From positions 16,325,731 through 16,389,730 of the forward strand of contig NC_041008.1 in NCBI RefSeq assembly GCF_004193775.1: a DNA stretch of 64,000 nucleotides, in the 5' to 3' direction. Of the stretch, positions 47,301 to 58,741 are shown one piece after another (position 1 is the stretch's first letter; each line of letters opens with the position of its first letter). The notes under the pieces were generated by a model. The model did no database searches. It worked only from the letters and a program-made list of their open reading frames with translations, and had not been told where the DNA came from. Made by a program: the position numbers and the translations under genes. The stretch comes from Glycine soja. Its lineage: Eukaryota; Streptophyta; Magnoliopsida; Fabales; Fabaceae.

Positions 47301-48004
47301 TTCTTCATGTGTCCAAACTTCTTGCAAAAGTAGCAAGTAAATTCCTCATCATTATTTGGTTTCTTTTGCTGAGAAAACCCTTCAGGAGTACCCTTAGTTT
47401 TCTTTCTTTTCTTATTCTGAGAGGTGGAGCTTAAATGAGCACTTTCAGGTTTGTCTCTCTGCAGTCTCTCTTCCTCTTGCACACAATGAGATATAAGCTC
47501 ATTAAGGGATCATTTGTGCAGGAAGTGAGAAAGTGAGATAAAAACTAAATGCATGAGCAGGTCTTGACTAAGCTCTAACTTAAGTGCTTTCAATTTAGAT
47601 GCCAAGTTAGACATTTCAATTATGTACTCCCTTATATTACTTTTGCCCTTATACTTCATGGAAATGAGTTTAGCCAAAAGGTTACTCGTCTCTGCCTTCT
47701 CATTTTTGGCAAAGTACTGTTCAATTTCATCAATAAATTTCTTTGCATTTTTACCCTTAGAAATAAAGTCTCGAAACGCTTCTAGAATAGAGCGTTTCAT
47801 GATCATAATGCACATTCAATTGGAACGATCCAATTTCTCAATTTTTACCTCATTGGAGGCTTCTGGAGTGGAAGTGGGTCGTCTCGTTTTCATGATCATA
47901 ATGCACATTCGATTGGAATGATCCAATTTCTCAAGTTTTACCTCATTGGAGACTTCCGGAGTGGAAGTGGGCCGTCCCGTTCTTAGTTCCAAATCCAAAT
48001 CCAT
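44332..48004 (-). pseudogene. Copia B gag-pol, inactivated
   Basis: Order along the minus strand: gag (48004-47510), zinc knuckle 'CYFCKKFGHMKKKC' and protease 'DSGATTHIS' (47482-47111), integrase zinc region and core (about 46974-45883), reverse transcriptase (45577-44982), RNase H (44982-44332). Several stops and frameshifts separate these parts. Integrase 'HTDICGPF' keeps its first Asp, but the usual 'SDRGGEY' reads 'SHRGGEY' and the usual 'AERRNRT' reads 'AKRRNRT', so two of the three catalytic acidic residues are changed. In reverse transcriptase, 'TFLVLY' runs into 'GGLRIT' and the catalytic 'YVDD' segment is missing. The element cannot move by itself. Confidence 0.85.
47811..47996. repeat. 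93-bp in-frame tandem duplication in Copia gag
   Basis: 'CACATTC' and the following text recur 93 bases apart (47811, 47904), doubling the 'RPTSTPE...SNEVK..KLD.SN' segment in frame. Confidence 0.8.
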
Positions 48005-48767
48005 ACAACCGAAAATAATTTCTACGACTTCCTTCTAGACCTTAAAATTTGTCACATTCAGCATAGAGATATTGTTCACTTCAGCAGATATATTTGCAAC
48101 ACTAGCAACAGAAACTGAAAAATAATAAAAATAAAAATAATTACATGCTCACATAGGAGCCAATAAGTTATATAAAATATATATATAACAAGACATGTGT
48201 AAAATAGTTCACATAACAAACCCATCACAAGATACCTAGCACAACATTAATTCATAGTCTTTGGACAGAAAAATGAATTTGTAATTGGTACTCTCAACGC
48301 AATGATCAAATATTGACAATAAATTTTGTCAAATCATAATCTTTCTTTGGACCGACTATAATTCATATGAAAATACCTTATAATTATCACACATTTATCA
48401 TCACAAGTATAAAATTATTTGGCCAAATTGTGTCTTTTTTTTTGCTGAGCATAATTCGCATAAATAATTTTATACTACTATCTACGAAATTTTAATTAAA
48501 TTAATTTACATAATAGAGATTTCTTTGACAATATATTATTTCAATCAACTCAATCAAAATTACTAGACATAAAAAAAGGAATAATTTTTAGGGTTTATGA
48601 TTTCTGGATTTACACCAAAGCATAATGGGAATCACCGATTAATACACATAAATTTTTTCAATCAAATACTTAGTACAATTATATATTTAAATTTTAATTT
48701 CAGACCTTTAATTAAGATCGAATAATTTTAGCTAGGTCAACTTATCCTTGATTTATTAATATATAAT

Positions 48768-48769
<2 letters not shown>

Positions 48770-48827
<58 letters not shown>
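48770..48827. repeat. (AT)n microsatellite
   Basis: AT dinucleotide run with one interruption; it interrupts a sequence that is continuous in copies 1 and 2 (about 31015 and 38090). Confidence 0.95.
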
Positions 48828-49081
48828 AGTCCAATACATAAACTAGTCAAATTCTAGATTATTTTTTGCTTCGTTGGAAAAAGAACTTATAGTTTGACAT
48901 TAAAAACCTATAAATGGCTACACAATAATAAAATAATTAATTTTATATTATATAATAAAAGAGATATACTTAATTACTAATTTTTAATTTTATCATTTTT
49001 TTTATGAATTGAAGAGAATGTTAGGATTTACAATATTTATATGATGTTAAATCAATTAAATTAAACTTCTTTATTAATTAT

Positions 49082-49387
49082 AAGGTTTAATTACTTTTTT
49101 GGTCCCTATAATTTGAAAGTAATTTTTTTAATCCTTATAATTTATATTTTAATTTTTTATAGTCATTATATTTTAAAAGTCATTTTTTAGTCTTTATATT
49201 TTAATTTTTTTAATTCTTATAGTTTGAAAGTGATTTTTTTAGTCCTATATTTTATATTTTAATTTTTTTTTAGTTCTTACCATCAAAATATGAATAATAT
49301 TACAATTATAATTAATTATAAAAATATTAACAAATAATTTGTTATTAATTTATCGCAAGATAATTTATAATAAAAAAATAGTTGATA

Positions 49388-49482
<95 letters not shown>

Positions 49483-49725
49483 AACAAGTACAAGAACTAA
49501 TTAAAATATAAATTATAGAAACTAAAAAATCACTTTCAAACCATAAGAATTAAAAGATAATTAAAATATAAACTACAAGAACTGAAAAAAATCAATTTTA
49601 AACTATAAAAACTAAAGGTGAATTAAAATATAAATTATAAGAATTAAAAAAGACTATTTTCACATTATGGAAACTAAAATGTACAAATTATAAAATTATA
49701 AGGACCAAATAGTTAATTAAACATA
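49082..49725. repeat. AT-cored foldback element, copy 3
   Basis: Left arm starts GGTTTAATTACTTTTTTGG; the right arm ends with roughly its reverse complement near 49725. Each arm has several sub-repeats of 'TTATAGTTTGAAAGTGATT' type. A pure (AT)n run at 49391-49478 is the centre. The end sequence is one I associate with abundant legume MITEs. Confidence 0.7.
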
Positions 49726-50960
49726 ATTGTAATTTGATTGTTAAAAATTATCTATCATTGCAAAACTTGTATGTTTAAATATTTTATTTTATTTTCCAAC
49801 ATACTTTTATATCAACTTCTAATACGAAAATTAATAATAAGACAAAAGTATGAGTTTTTTTTAAGCGAACAAACTTAACTATTTCATTTCATTGAGAAGA
49901 GTAGCAGACAAAACTATGAGTTTATTGAAACATCTCACGATGAAGCCAATATCACGTAGGAATACGGAGAATATTCTTCCACTTAAAAGCTTTAGCCTAT
50001 ATGTACACACGGTTTCTGCAAATCTATAAACCATGGAAAAGTTGCACTGATATAATAATGTATGAAGGTGAACTGCATTAATACTCGGTCATTAATGACG
50101 GACCATTATATTAAAGATTATTCTTTTCAATTGTTATTTTTTTTAAAAAAATTCAATTTGGAAAGAATAGTGAGTTAGGGGCACCTTGGTTATGCGATTA
50201 CCATATAGGATGGATTTGGAACAAATCAAACCAAACAAGAACCAGTCTATTTAATTTGGAAATGAATTATAGTAACTCTAGCTAAAGTAGAATTTCAACC
50301 AAAGGTCATGATGCATTGTCCTACAAATCAGATTTTTTTGGTATGGTTTAAATGAAGAGAAAATCGTGCAACAAATATAAAAAAAAAAAAGTCGTCTTAT
50401 ATAGGTTATCTCAAATATAATTACTTTTTATTTTAAATTTTTTTTTCTTAATAACTAGCGTTAGGCTTTGTTGTTGTTTATATTCAAGAGTCTAAGACTG
50501 GAAGGAATATTTGACTTCTTATTGCATTCACGAAAGTGACATAGAGAGAAAAAGAGAAATAATAGAGTAGAATAGAAATAATTCAAACCAAGTGATTTAA
50601 TTATGTTAATTAATAGGTAACCTAAGCTAATTACAAAACTTTTATAATAAAAGGCCTTCATGTTCCTATTTGCACAAAGTTTTATGAGAGAGAGGGAGGG
50701 TTATGATCTCAATTCTCTCCCTTCTCTTTTGCTCTTATCAATGGTTGTTCTCAGTTTTTAGTTGATATCACATAAAAAAAAACATGAAATTGGCATAATA
50801 TTTGCTCAAGCCGTGAGAGAGAGGTTACTGTAATGGAAGAATAAAGATGAAAAAAAGAGTTAGAGTCTTAGAGATACTGAATCTGAATTCTTTTCAACTA
50901 ACATTTATAACAAAAGTTAATAAATTAACGTTAATCAATAAAAAAAAAAACTATGTAAAT

Positions 50961-51768
50961 GGAAGGTGCACCGCAATGAAGTCAAGATCCTGAATCCAAG
51001 GAATTAACCAGTACAACAACGCTATAGTGCCTCTATAACAATTAACAACTACTCTTTACCCGCATTGGAGTACTATTTATTATTTAACAACAATACAACA
51101 TATTTAATAACAATACAACATTGCTTGATATTTTTTTTCTGGTTCAATACCATGTTAATTTGATGCATACAACATGCATGTTTGGTAAAAGAAGAATTTA
51201 CTCCCTCCATTAATTTCTATTTACAACATCCTTTCAATTAATTCATACCTTTAGAAAAAAAATGCTTAATTATATTAAATTTTTCAATAATATTATTCTT
51301 TCAAAATATTCATTTTTTAAATAGATAATTTCACTTTTCACCTTTTTTCGTCCAATTAATATTTTAAATAAAATATAATTATTTAAAAAATAATTAATAC
51401 ATTAAAAGTTATTAGAAAAAGACTTATGAAAAGAAACAAACAATTTTATGAAAAAGAGTATTAGAAAAGCACAGGCACTACAAAAATAGAGAAGCATGGC
51501 GCAACTGCAACTAACCAAGTTGAAAGAAGTACGTATTGGAACAAAATGAAACTAAAATAAGATCTGAGCACACAAGACAATAAAAATGAATAATATGAGG
51601 CTGTGTTTTAACCACCAGTATTAAAGTAAAAGTGCAATAAACTCCAATTTCTACTGGAGAATAGCTTCAATTTTGGTAATTAGACAATATGAAAGAAGTG
51701 AAATATATATTATCTCCTAGCAAAAATATAACAAGTCTATCACTTTGCTAGTTAATAATCATTGTTTA

Positions 51769-51863
<95 letters not shown>

Positions 51864-52090
51864 TTTCTATAAATTAGCTCATGTATAAGAAATTTTTAAC
51901 TTATAGAGATTTTTTTTTTGTTTTCTACTTCTAAAAGTAATTCTAAAAAAAATTATCTAAACACGTCCATATTCAACTCTTGTCCTTCATAGAGAGCAAC
52001 AATAATCCATATAAAATTCCACATCAAATCTTATTAAATATATTTCATAGCCTATAAAAAATGGTTCAATAATCATTCACAATATGCATT
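50961..52090. other. Gene-free stretch with a long (AT)n run
   Basis: AT-rich, with (AT)n at 51771-51860. No ORF of interest. Confidence 0.5.
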
Positions 52091-52468
52091 AAGGGATTCT
52101 AAAGGTTTCCGCTAGTAGTTTAAAACTTTATATTTCATGAGTCAATTTTTTTAATAACTTTTCACTTTGGTGAAATGGAAGAAAAAAAATATGAACAGCA
52201 TTATTGTTTCATTGATGGGCAAATTAAACGTCCCTTGAATTTGATACAAGTAATTGGAAATATGAAAGAATTGTATCCTTCCCCACCTTACACAAGACCA
52301 TACTACACAAATGAAAAGAACTAAAAGAAGTGTACACGACCTATAAATAATAAATTCTTATATACACCCATAAAGTTCCACACCTTAGCTAACAAGAATC
52401 ATTGAATCAGCTTTGGTATACATAATACATAAAACTTGAAATATTCTATATATTAATTGCTCTCAAGT

Positions 52469-52774
52469 TTAACACGCACCTCCTCCTCCTCCACCACCAC
52501 CACCACCACCACCACCACATCCTCCTCCTCCACCTCCACCTCCACCACCCCCACCTCCTCCTCCGCCACCACAAGCTCCACTGCCAATAATCCCACCCAT
52601 CATTCCACCGTGATGAGAATGATGATGGTGGTTGTGGTGGCCAAAACCACCGCCGCCGCCACCACCACCACTTCCAAATGCTTGCCTTCCAGCAGCCACT
52701 TGGCACAATGTAAATACTACAACGAAGGTGAACATGCAGACAACTACTATGATAAATATCACTAACGGTTCCAT
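52469..52774 (-). CDS. MEP-a: one membrane segment, Gly/His/Cys-rich, 101 aa
   Basis: Not a family I can name. It starts 'MEPLVIFIIVVVCMFTFVVV', a hydrophobic stretch from about residue 4 to 24 that is either a signal-anchor or a signal peptide. Then come 'AGRQAFGSGG', a His cluster ('FGHHNHHHHSHHGGMMGGII') and a long Gly tail broken by a few Cys and ending Gly-Ala-Cys. The paralogue at 59946-60278 shares the N-terminus, 'GRQAFGSGG', the His cluster and 'GGMMGGIIG', so these parts are under more constraint than the Gly tail. A TATA box (TATAAAAA, minus strand 52840-52833) lies 59-66 bases before the ATG. Either a wall-associated glycine-rich protein or a membrane-tethered metal binder is possible. 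The Gly run comes from CCA/CCT repeats, so length may vary between alleles. Confidence 0.7.
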   Translation of the reverse strand: MEPLVIFIIVVVCMFTFVVVFTLCQVAAGRQAFGSGGGGGGGGFGHHNHHHHSHHGGMMGGIIGSGACGGGGGGGGGGGGGGGGGCGGGGGGGGGGGGGAC

Positions 52775-52832
52775 CTCACGTATAGAATATTAAAGTGCTT
52801 ATTAAATTAAAATCCTCCATGCATCTTTGTTA

Positions 52833-52840
52833 TTTTTATA
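52833..52840 (-). promoter_or_regulatory. TATA box of MEP-a
   Basis: TATAAAAA on the minus strand, conserved in sequence and spacing with the MEP-b site at 60341-60334. Confidence 0.55.
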
Positions 52841-53200
52841 GATCTCCCACTGCACCATATATGCTGGTGATTATGTCGTTATGTTTACTTGTCTTACCTT
52901 ACGAGAAGCTGCTTGGCATGTTACGTTAGTTTATTGTGCAAGATACGTAACTTGTTACGCGCTGTTTATACCCTATTGGTTTTGCCGAATATGATGAGCG
53001 ATATGACCATGACCAAGACTAGGTCTTCGGACAAATTTCGTTATATATAAACTTGTCTCTATATGTACTTTTATTGAAACTACTTACGAGTACTCAAACG
53101 AAAATTCGTATTATGCATTTCATGAATTGTGATGCGTTACTTTTCTCTCTCGTACGTATCTCCCATATCTATATACCACTTTAGAGTGATTACATTTCAG

Positions 53201-53620
53201 TGCGTTTGGATACAGAATTTTAATCGAAAAAAGTAATTTATTAAAGAATTTGAATTTCTACAATTTAGAATTCATTGTTTGTATATTTTTACGAAGAATT
53301 TAAAATTTTAGAATTTTAAAACAGAATTTTAAACAATTAAAAATCTGAAATTTCAATTTTTTTTGTAAAAGATGAGAAATTGAAATTTTTTTCTTACATT
53401 ATTCTTCAAGAATTTGAGCTCCTAAAATATCGATCTGGTGTGAGCACGGAGGAAACACGTATAATTAGCACACCAATCATATCTTTTTTTTTTCATTCAT
53501 TTTTTTCATCCTCATAATTTTAATTTTTTTTATCCAAACATAAAATTTTGAAAATAAAAAAATTACAGTTAAAGTATTTAAAATTCTTAAAATTTAAAAT
53601 TTTTCTTCGTCCAAACACAC
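53201..53620. mobile_element. MITE, about 420 bp
   Basis: The left end TGCGTTTGGATACAG and the right end TCGTCCAAACACAC are near inverted repeats, and the inner arms (AAATTTTAGAATTTTAAAAC-like) also pair. No coding sequence. Flanking duplication not clear. Present in MEP block a and absent from block b. Confidence 0.55.
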
Positions 53621-54863
53621 ATTAAATACTTTATCTCCGTAACGTAAAAGCTTACACCGTGCATGATTTTTATTTTTTGTGGAAGTAAGATATTGTCATA
53701 TCTAAAAGTGACTAACTGTCGAGAAGTCATAATTCATGCGTTCTTACTAACGACGACAATTATTTTATAAGTATTTGACGTCATTCGTAAATGATAAATC
53801 GAACAAGTCAGTGCCACTACGTCTAATTTGTCATTTTAGCTGTAGGTCCCTAATTTATGTTCGCTATAAGCTTGTACGTCCATATTTGATTATTCAAATT
53901 TTGTGGGCCAAAGGATTTAAATAAAACTCTATAAGCTATTTTAATAAAACTTTATTGGCTAATCCAAAAAAATCTATAAGCTATTTATTTCGAGGATGAA
54001 GATGCTACATAGGCTCACCATTTCCGTAAACGAGTTCCCTTTTTAAGAAGATAAGTATCAAATTAATGTGTTCAATTCGTATTTGAAGGTTGGAATTGTT
54101 TTCAAAATTATCAGTATTCGTCCCTATTTTCAAATAAGCAAATACTACGATAAAGTCCCGCAAACCGATCCTTGTAAATTGTAATTTGGTATTACGCGTG
54201 GGTGCTTTAATTTGAACAAGTATACTCCTGTATTAGATTAGACCATTTATTTTTTCTTCTTTTTATCTAACCTTTATGTTTTATCTCTTAAACTAACAGA
54301 GAAGAGCTAAATTAGTATAACCTAAAATTTATTTTATTTTAATAAATATTTTAGACATATATGTAACTAAGGAGATATTAAGTACTTAAATTGTAATTAA
54401 CTGCTTTATATATAGTTGAAATAATTAATATTTGACATTGAGACAACATTTTTTTAAATTAAAGTATGGGTGAACGCAGAAACCGCATGATAAGAATTAT
54501 ATTATTGTATTGAATTCATGTAAATTTATTCGAAAACATTATACATATTCAGCAAGAGCAAAAAATATTTTGGTGCTCCCACCCTTTACAATTCCTTTCT
54601 TTATTTCTCGATCATAAAGATATTGGTGTAAAGGAAATACCGACATGTTGGTTCTGTTTCACTGTTTTTAAAAACCCACTTATCTCACTAAAACTAATCA
54701 AGTTGAAAAACCTATTACCCAAAGGTCTACAAATTTTGGTTGTCCTTTTCAGCAAATATTTAACGTTTAAAAGTGTACGTAAATTTATACATTTTAACTA
54801 TATCAATTTTGATTGTTTTTAGTTTTTACTTATATTAGTGGGTGTTTTGCATGTATATTTTAG

Positions 54864-54866
<3 letters not shown>

Positions 54867-54951
<85 letters not shown>
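54867..54951. repeat. (AT)n microsatellite
   Basis: Pure AT dinucleotide run of about 42 units, on the boundary between the MEP block and the MGCFC-c downstream flank. Confidence 0.95.
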
Positions 54952-54953
<2 letters not shown>

Positions 54954-55479
54954 CTTTGATTGTAATTTAGATTTGAAAAGACGGATATTGCACCAATTCT
55001 GCTTCATTATTCCATAATTTTTACTTATGATACAATTCTTTGGATTAACTTTTGAAACTATGAATGGCAAGGGAAACATAAGATAAGAAGAAATTAATTA
55101 TAATATTTTTACGTTTTATACATACAAATGGTGCTACTGATAAATCACCATAAGCTTTAGGTGGCATTTAATTAAATATTGGTTTCAGTGGTTTGCTTTT
55201 GCTTTTAGTAATGATTTACCCATTGGTAAAAAAAATTGAAGTAATGATTTACCTTAACTTCATTGCTTTTTTTTTTTTGAATTGAAGTAATGAAATGAAC
55301 ATTTATTGTATGTCCTTCGTAAAATTATTAATAAACATAAATAATAATAATAACAATAAGAATAATAATATATTATTTATTACAAAAGTATATCAATCAA
55401 AAATAAAAAAACAAAATAAAACACACTAATCAAACACTTAAAAAATACAAATGTAATAATGTCCACGATGTATGGAACC
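54952..55479. other. Downstream flank of MGCFC-c
   Basis: Similar to the downstream flanks of MGCFC-a (29570-30300) and -b (36770-37400): shared 'CTGCTTCATTA', 'GAAACTATGAAT' and 'CACCATAAGCTT'. No other gene. Confidence 0.6.
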
Positions 55480-55800
55480 TCAGCAGCCGCCACCACCACA
55501 ACCGCCGCCTCCACACCCTCCACCACCACAACCACCACCACCACAACCACCACCACCACCACTTCCATGATGGCCTGTGTAACCATGAGTTCCAACGGAA
55601 GTTGTGGTTGCTGCAGCAGCAACACCTGTCAAAATTACCATATCACCGTCACCACCACCATTTCTGACTCTGCTGGCACTGCCTTTATAAGCATGACTTT
55701 GTTGAACCTTGCATCTTGTATTTGCACCTTGCAACCCCCCATTGTTCTTGTATTTGTTATCATCGCTTTTCTTTCTACCTCGGAAGCAAAAACATCCCAT
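55480..55800 (-). CDS. MGCFC-c: lipid-anchor motif with Gly-Cys repeat tail, 106 aa
   Basis: Third member of the MGCFC family, starting at 55800 with 'MGCFCFRGRKKSDDNKYKNN', nearly the same as copy b over 18 residues. The middle is different (Gly/Asp-rich, then 'GVAAAATTTSVGTHGYTGHH', which recalls the 'TTGHHHGSHD' units of copy a). The tail is not His-rich but five units of Gly-Gly-Gly-Gly-Cys ending at the stop. So the N-terminal anchor is kept while the tail has changed from His to Cys repeats, both common metal ligands. A TATA box (TATATAAA, minus strand 55870-55863) lies 63-70 bases upstream. It sits between MEP-a and MEP-b, same strand. Function unknown. Confidence 0.7.
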   Translation of the reverse strand: MGCFCFRGRKKSDDNKYKNNGGLQGANTRCKVQQSHAYKGSASRVRNGGGDGDMVILTGVAAAATTTSVGTHGYTGHHGSGGGGGCGGGGCGGGGCGGGGCGGGGC

Positions 55801-55862
55801 GTTAGTTTTCTTTTCGATGTACGTTATTGGCTTTAATTTGAGTCTCGATACATTCTGTTTCC

Positions 55863-55870
55863 TTTATATA
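55863..55870 (-). promoter_or_regulatory. TATA box of MGCFC-c
   Basis: TATATAAAGG on the minus strand, matching the MGCFC-b site (TATATAAAGG). Confidence 0.6.
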
Positions 55871-57395
55871 ATGTAAAAGTCAAGCACCAACATTACACGA
55901 AAAGTGCTGTAAATTTCTATACAATTAATATATGTCTTCTATGTTATGCCATGCAATGATACAATATTTTCCTTGCAGTTGCACATACTATCAGGACGTG
56001 TGAAATAAGTTGCCTTGACTTGTTCCAACTTCATTTCGAACCCGACTTATTAAACAATCCTCAATTAAGTTCATTTATTTTAATGCACAAATATGTTGAA
56101 GTTTAACTCTAAGTTGAATTGTATATATAAATAAGTCGAACTCCATAATTATAAGTTTGACATTAGAACCTTATGAATAGTTGATTGATGTGTAAAATAT
56201 ATATTTGTTAAGGGTAAGTGTATCCTACTTAATTTGGATATTGTATCCATAGATTAGTTCTATTTTCAAATAAAATAAATCATATAAATTAAATAATTTT
56301 GAATTTTTATCTTGAATTAAACATTGTTTATGTTTGTATTCAAAAAAAAAAATTAAAGTCAAACAATAATTTCAAATAAGAGACATGTACGAATAAAAGT
56401 GATTCAGATCATAATTTCGCATTTATCATTTTCTCCCTAATTTTTATTTTAATTAAGAACTCTCAGTTATTAATTAATTGTTTAATATCTCTTATTTTAA
56501 TTGTTAGTCTATGATCAAGGTCTGAAAATAGTTTTTTCCCTAAATTAATCATGCATTGGTCATTTGAGATTTAATTTAAGAATAAGGATAGATAACATAT
56601 AAGTTTTTAATAAGGGAATTTTGTTATCAGTTTGGTTATGCAAACTTTATGAATCCTATCATTTTATAGGTTAAATAATTAAGAGAAGATGGTTACAAAC
56701 ATACAATTAACAAATAATCAAAATGATCAATACCAATATAAAAGTGAAAACGATAAAAAAATATAATTAATTGAATAATGTCAAAGAACTTTATTAAAAA
56801 AAAAAGAACTATAATACATGAGTATAGCTACATAACAATTCGAGTTTAAGGAGTTTAACCAATCATGATCATAGAATAACTAAATAACATACAATATTAC
56901 ATTAGAAATAAAAGAGATTGAAAACCTTTATAAATTTGGGTTCCAATTGTTTTCAATGTAGTTCTCATCTTAAAAGCTCTTGTTGTTCATAAAATGTATA
57001 ATGAATTTCAAATCCCCCAAGTATAGACTTCAACTTCTTATTTATAGACTCTTAAAGATAATTACTTTAATTAGATACACTATAAATAAATATTTTAATA
57101 TGATGATCTCTAAAAATGATTATTTTAATTAGGTGCATTATAAATAAATATTTTGATAAGATCCCTAAAGATAATTACTTTAATTAGATGTCTAAAGATA
57201 ATTTTCTTAATTAAGTTCACTACGTGATGGTAATATCTATCATGATCATTATCGGAATCTTGATATTGAAACTTGAGGTGTTGTGAAATGATGAAAACTC
57301 TCTTGATTAACCATAATCTTTCTTATGGTTGACCATGATCGTGATCAGTATACCATGTAAGAATGGATCTAAGAATTCACAAATGGGGAGGGGGT
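55871..57395. other. Gene-free stretch with imperfect tandem repeats
   Basis: Upstream region of MGCFC-c. About 57046-57230 holds three imperfect units of roughly 65 bases with AAAGATAATTACTTTAATTA. Nothing else recognised. Confidence 0.5.
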
Positions 57396-57696
57396 TTAGT
57401 GTGTATGTTTGAATGAATGCTAATAAAATTAATTTTGAATATAATTTATTTTGGTGAAAATTGATTTTAAAGTTATGTTTGAATGTTTTCATTATAAAAT
57501 CAAGTTAAGAATAAAACTCTCTATAAAATTTTGGATCTAACACAAAAAGGTATTTAAAGTTGTCTCAACACAATTCTGGACCTATAATAAATTTTAATTT
57601 TAATTCTTCTGCAATTTGAAACCAATAAATAAAAATATATCTAAAATCAAATTTTAACTCAATCAATTTTACAATGTGAAATCAAACGCACACTAA
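57396..57696. mobile_element. MITE, about 300 bp
   Basis: The left end TTAGTGTGTATGTTTGAA and the right end (reverse complement TTAGTGTGCGTTTGATTT) are inverted repeats; the inner arms with AATTGATTTTAAAGTT pair as well. Non-coding. Class not certain. Confidence 0.6.
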
Positions 57697-58741
57697 GTAT
57701 TTTTCTTATTTTGTAATTATTTAAATATTTAATTTCTATTAAATAATTATTTAATAAATAATGTCTTTTACAAAAAATACATTAACTTTTTTTGTTTCAA
57801 ACAAAAAAAAAAAACCGAAGCATATCTTAATTTGTTTTAAAATACTGTTGCTGAAAACTAATAACTAATAATAGTTAATAGTTATCAAATCTTGCCACTA
57901 TCAATGATATATAAAAATGTTTATAATATAATATTATATCTAATGATATATACAAAGTATTAATCGCAAGCAGCTGCATGTCAAAAAAAAAATAAAAAAA
58001 ACAAAACTGCAAGCAGATGTTCTTCCTCCGTTAAATACTAAAAATTTCCCACTAATTTATAAATGCAACGATAGTTAACGAAAACCTGCCAAATTTTTTG
58101 AGACAATTATTATGAAGTTAGCACCTATTGTTTTCAGTCAGCGCCACTGCTAATTATTTTAGTATAACTCATACTCTACTTCATACTTAATAAGAAGCGT
58201 GAGCCCCCTCTCAGACAGTGGCACCACGGTGTTTATTAAGTGAAAATAGTATTAGATTTTCATAAATTTATGTATTTTTAAATTTTTCTATACATAAATA
58301 ATACAAAAATTTACACAAAATATCACTTAAGTTACGATTTATCGTTGATGTTTTTATATTAGTGTATTACATATATATACCCTGATTAAAAAAATGGGAA
58401 TTTTATATAAAAAAAGATATATACTAATTAAATTGCAGCTTTCTCTTTAGATAATTACAAATTTTTTATGTTTTCATTTTCTTTCTTTACATAATTTTAT
58501 CTCCGGCACCATCGAAACTTTCTCTGTTTCTACCAAACAAGGATAAGCAAACGTCCTTACCAAAGCATAAGGAGCCCATAAATTTCAAAAAGTAAGTCCC
58601 ACCAAAATGGATATTTTTAATAAATTTTAACTAATTATAAAAAATGTAAAAAAAAAAGTAATAGAGAACACCATGATTGTGGTTGCCATATTTGTCAATA
58701 TTTTTTGTAATTAATATGTGTTAAGGATTTTAAGGTTTAAT
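57697..58741. other. AT-rich gene-free stretch
   Basis: Nothing recognised. Confidence 0.4.

Larger units (their letters stand above)
43976..48640 (-). mobile_element. Copia retrotransposon B, reversed and damaged
   Basis: Same family as Copia A but on the opposite strand: the RNase H end is at about 44332 and gag at about 48004. Its 3' non-coding part (44330 to 43976, minus) matches the same part of A (43320-43740, plus). Its leader (48060-48560) matches A at 41760-42080 in reverse. Neither LTR of B was found: the left one is replaced by A's partial LTR and the right one is cut at the segmental duplication (48648). Confidence 0.75.
48648..50960. repeat. Segmental duplication, copy 3
   Basis: Matches 37945-40490 closely and also 1330-2290. 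It starts after the part of the block that would hold an MGCFC gene and its promoter, so that gene copy is missing. At its right end it continues past the point where copy 2 was cut. Confidence 0.85.
52090..54790. repeat. MEP block, copy a
   Basis: Aligns by eye with 59610-60870: downstream flank (52200-52460 against 59710-59940), gene, promoter, and scattered upstream matches ('TTTCGAGGATGAAGATG' at 53987 and 60713; 'TTGGTTGTCCTTTTCAG' at 54737 and 60812). Copy a is longer because of insertions such as the MITE at 53201-53620. Confidence 0.8.

Noticed and set aside
52457..52765. Plus-strand Ser/Thr-rich ORF over MEP-a
   Set aside because: Antisense shadow of the Gly codons; the MEP reading is conserved between the two copies and the other is not.
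54819..55079. ORF with a Tyr-Ile repeat
   Set aside because: Translation of the (AT)n run.
55459..55836. Plus-strand Thr-rich ORF over MGCFC-c
   Set aside because: Antisense shadow; no conserved start.
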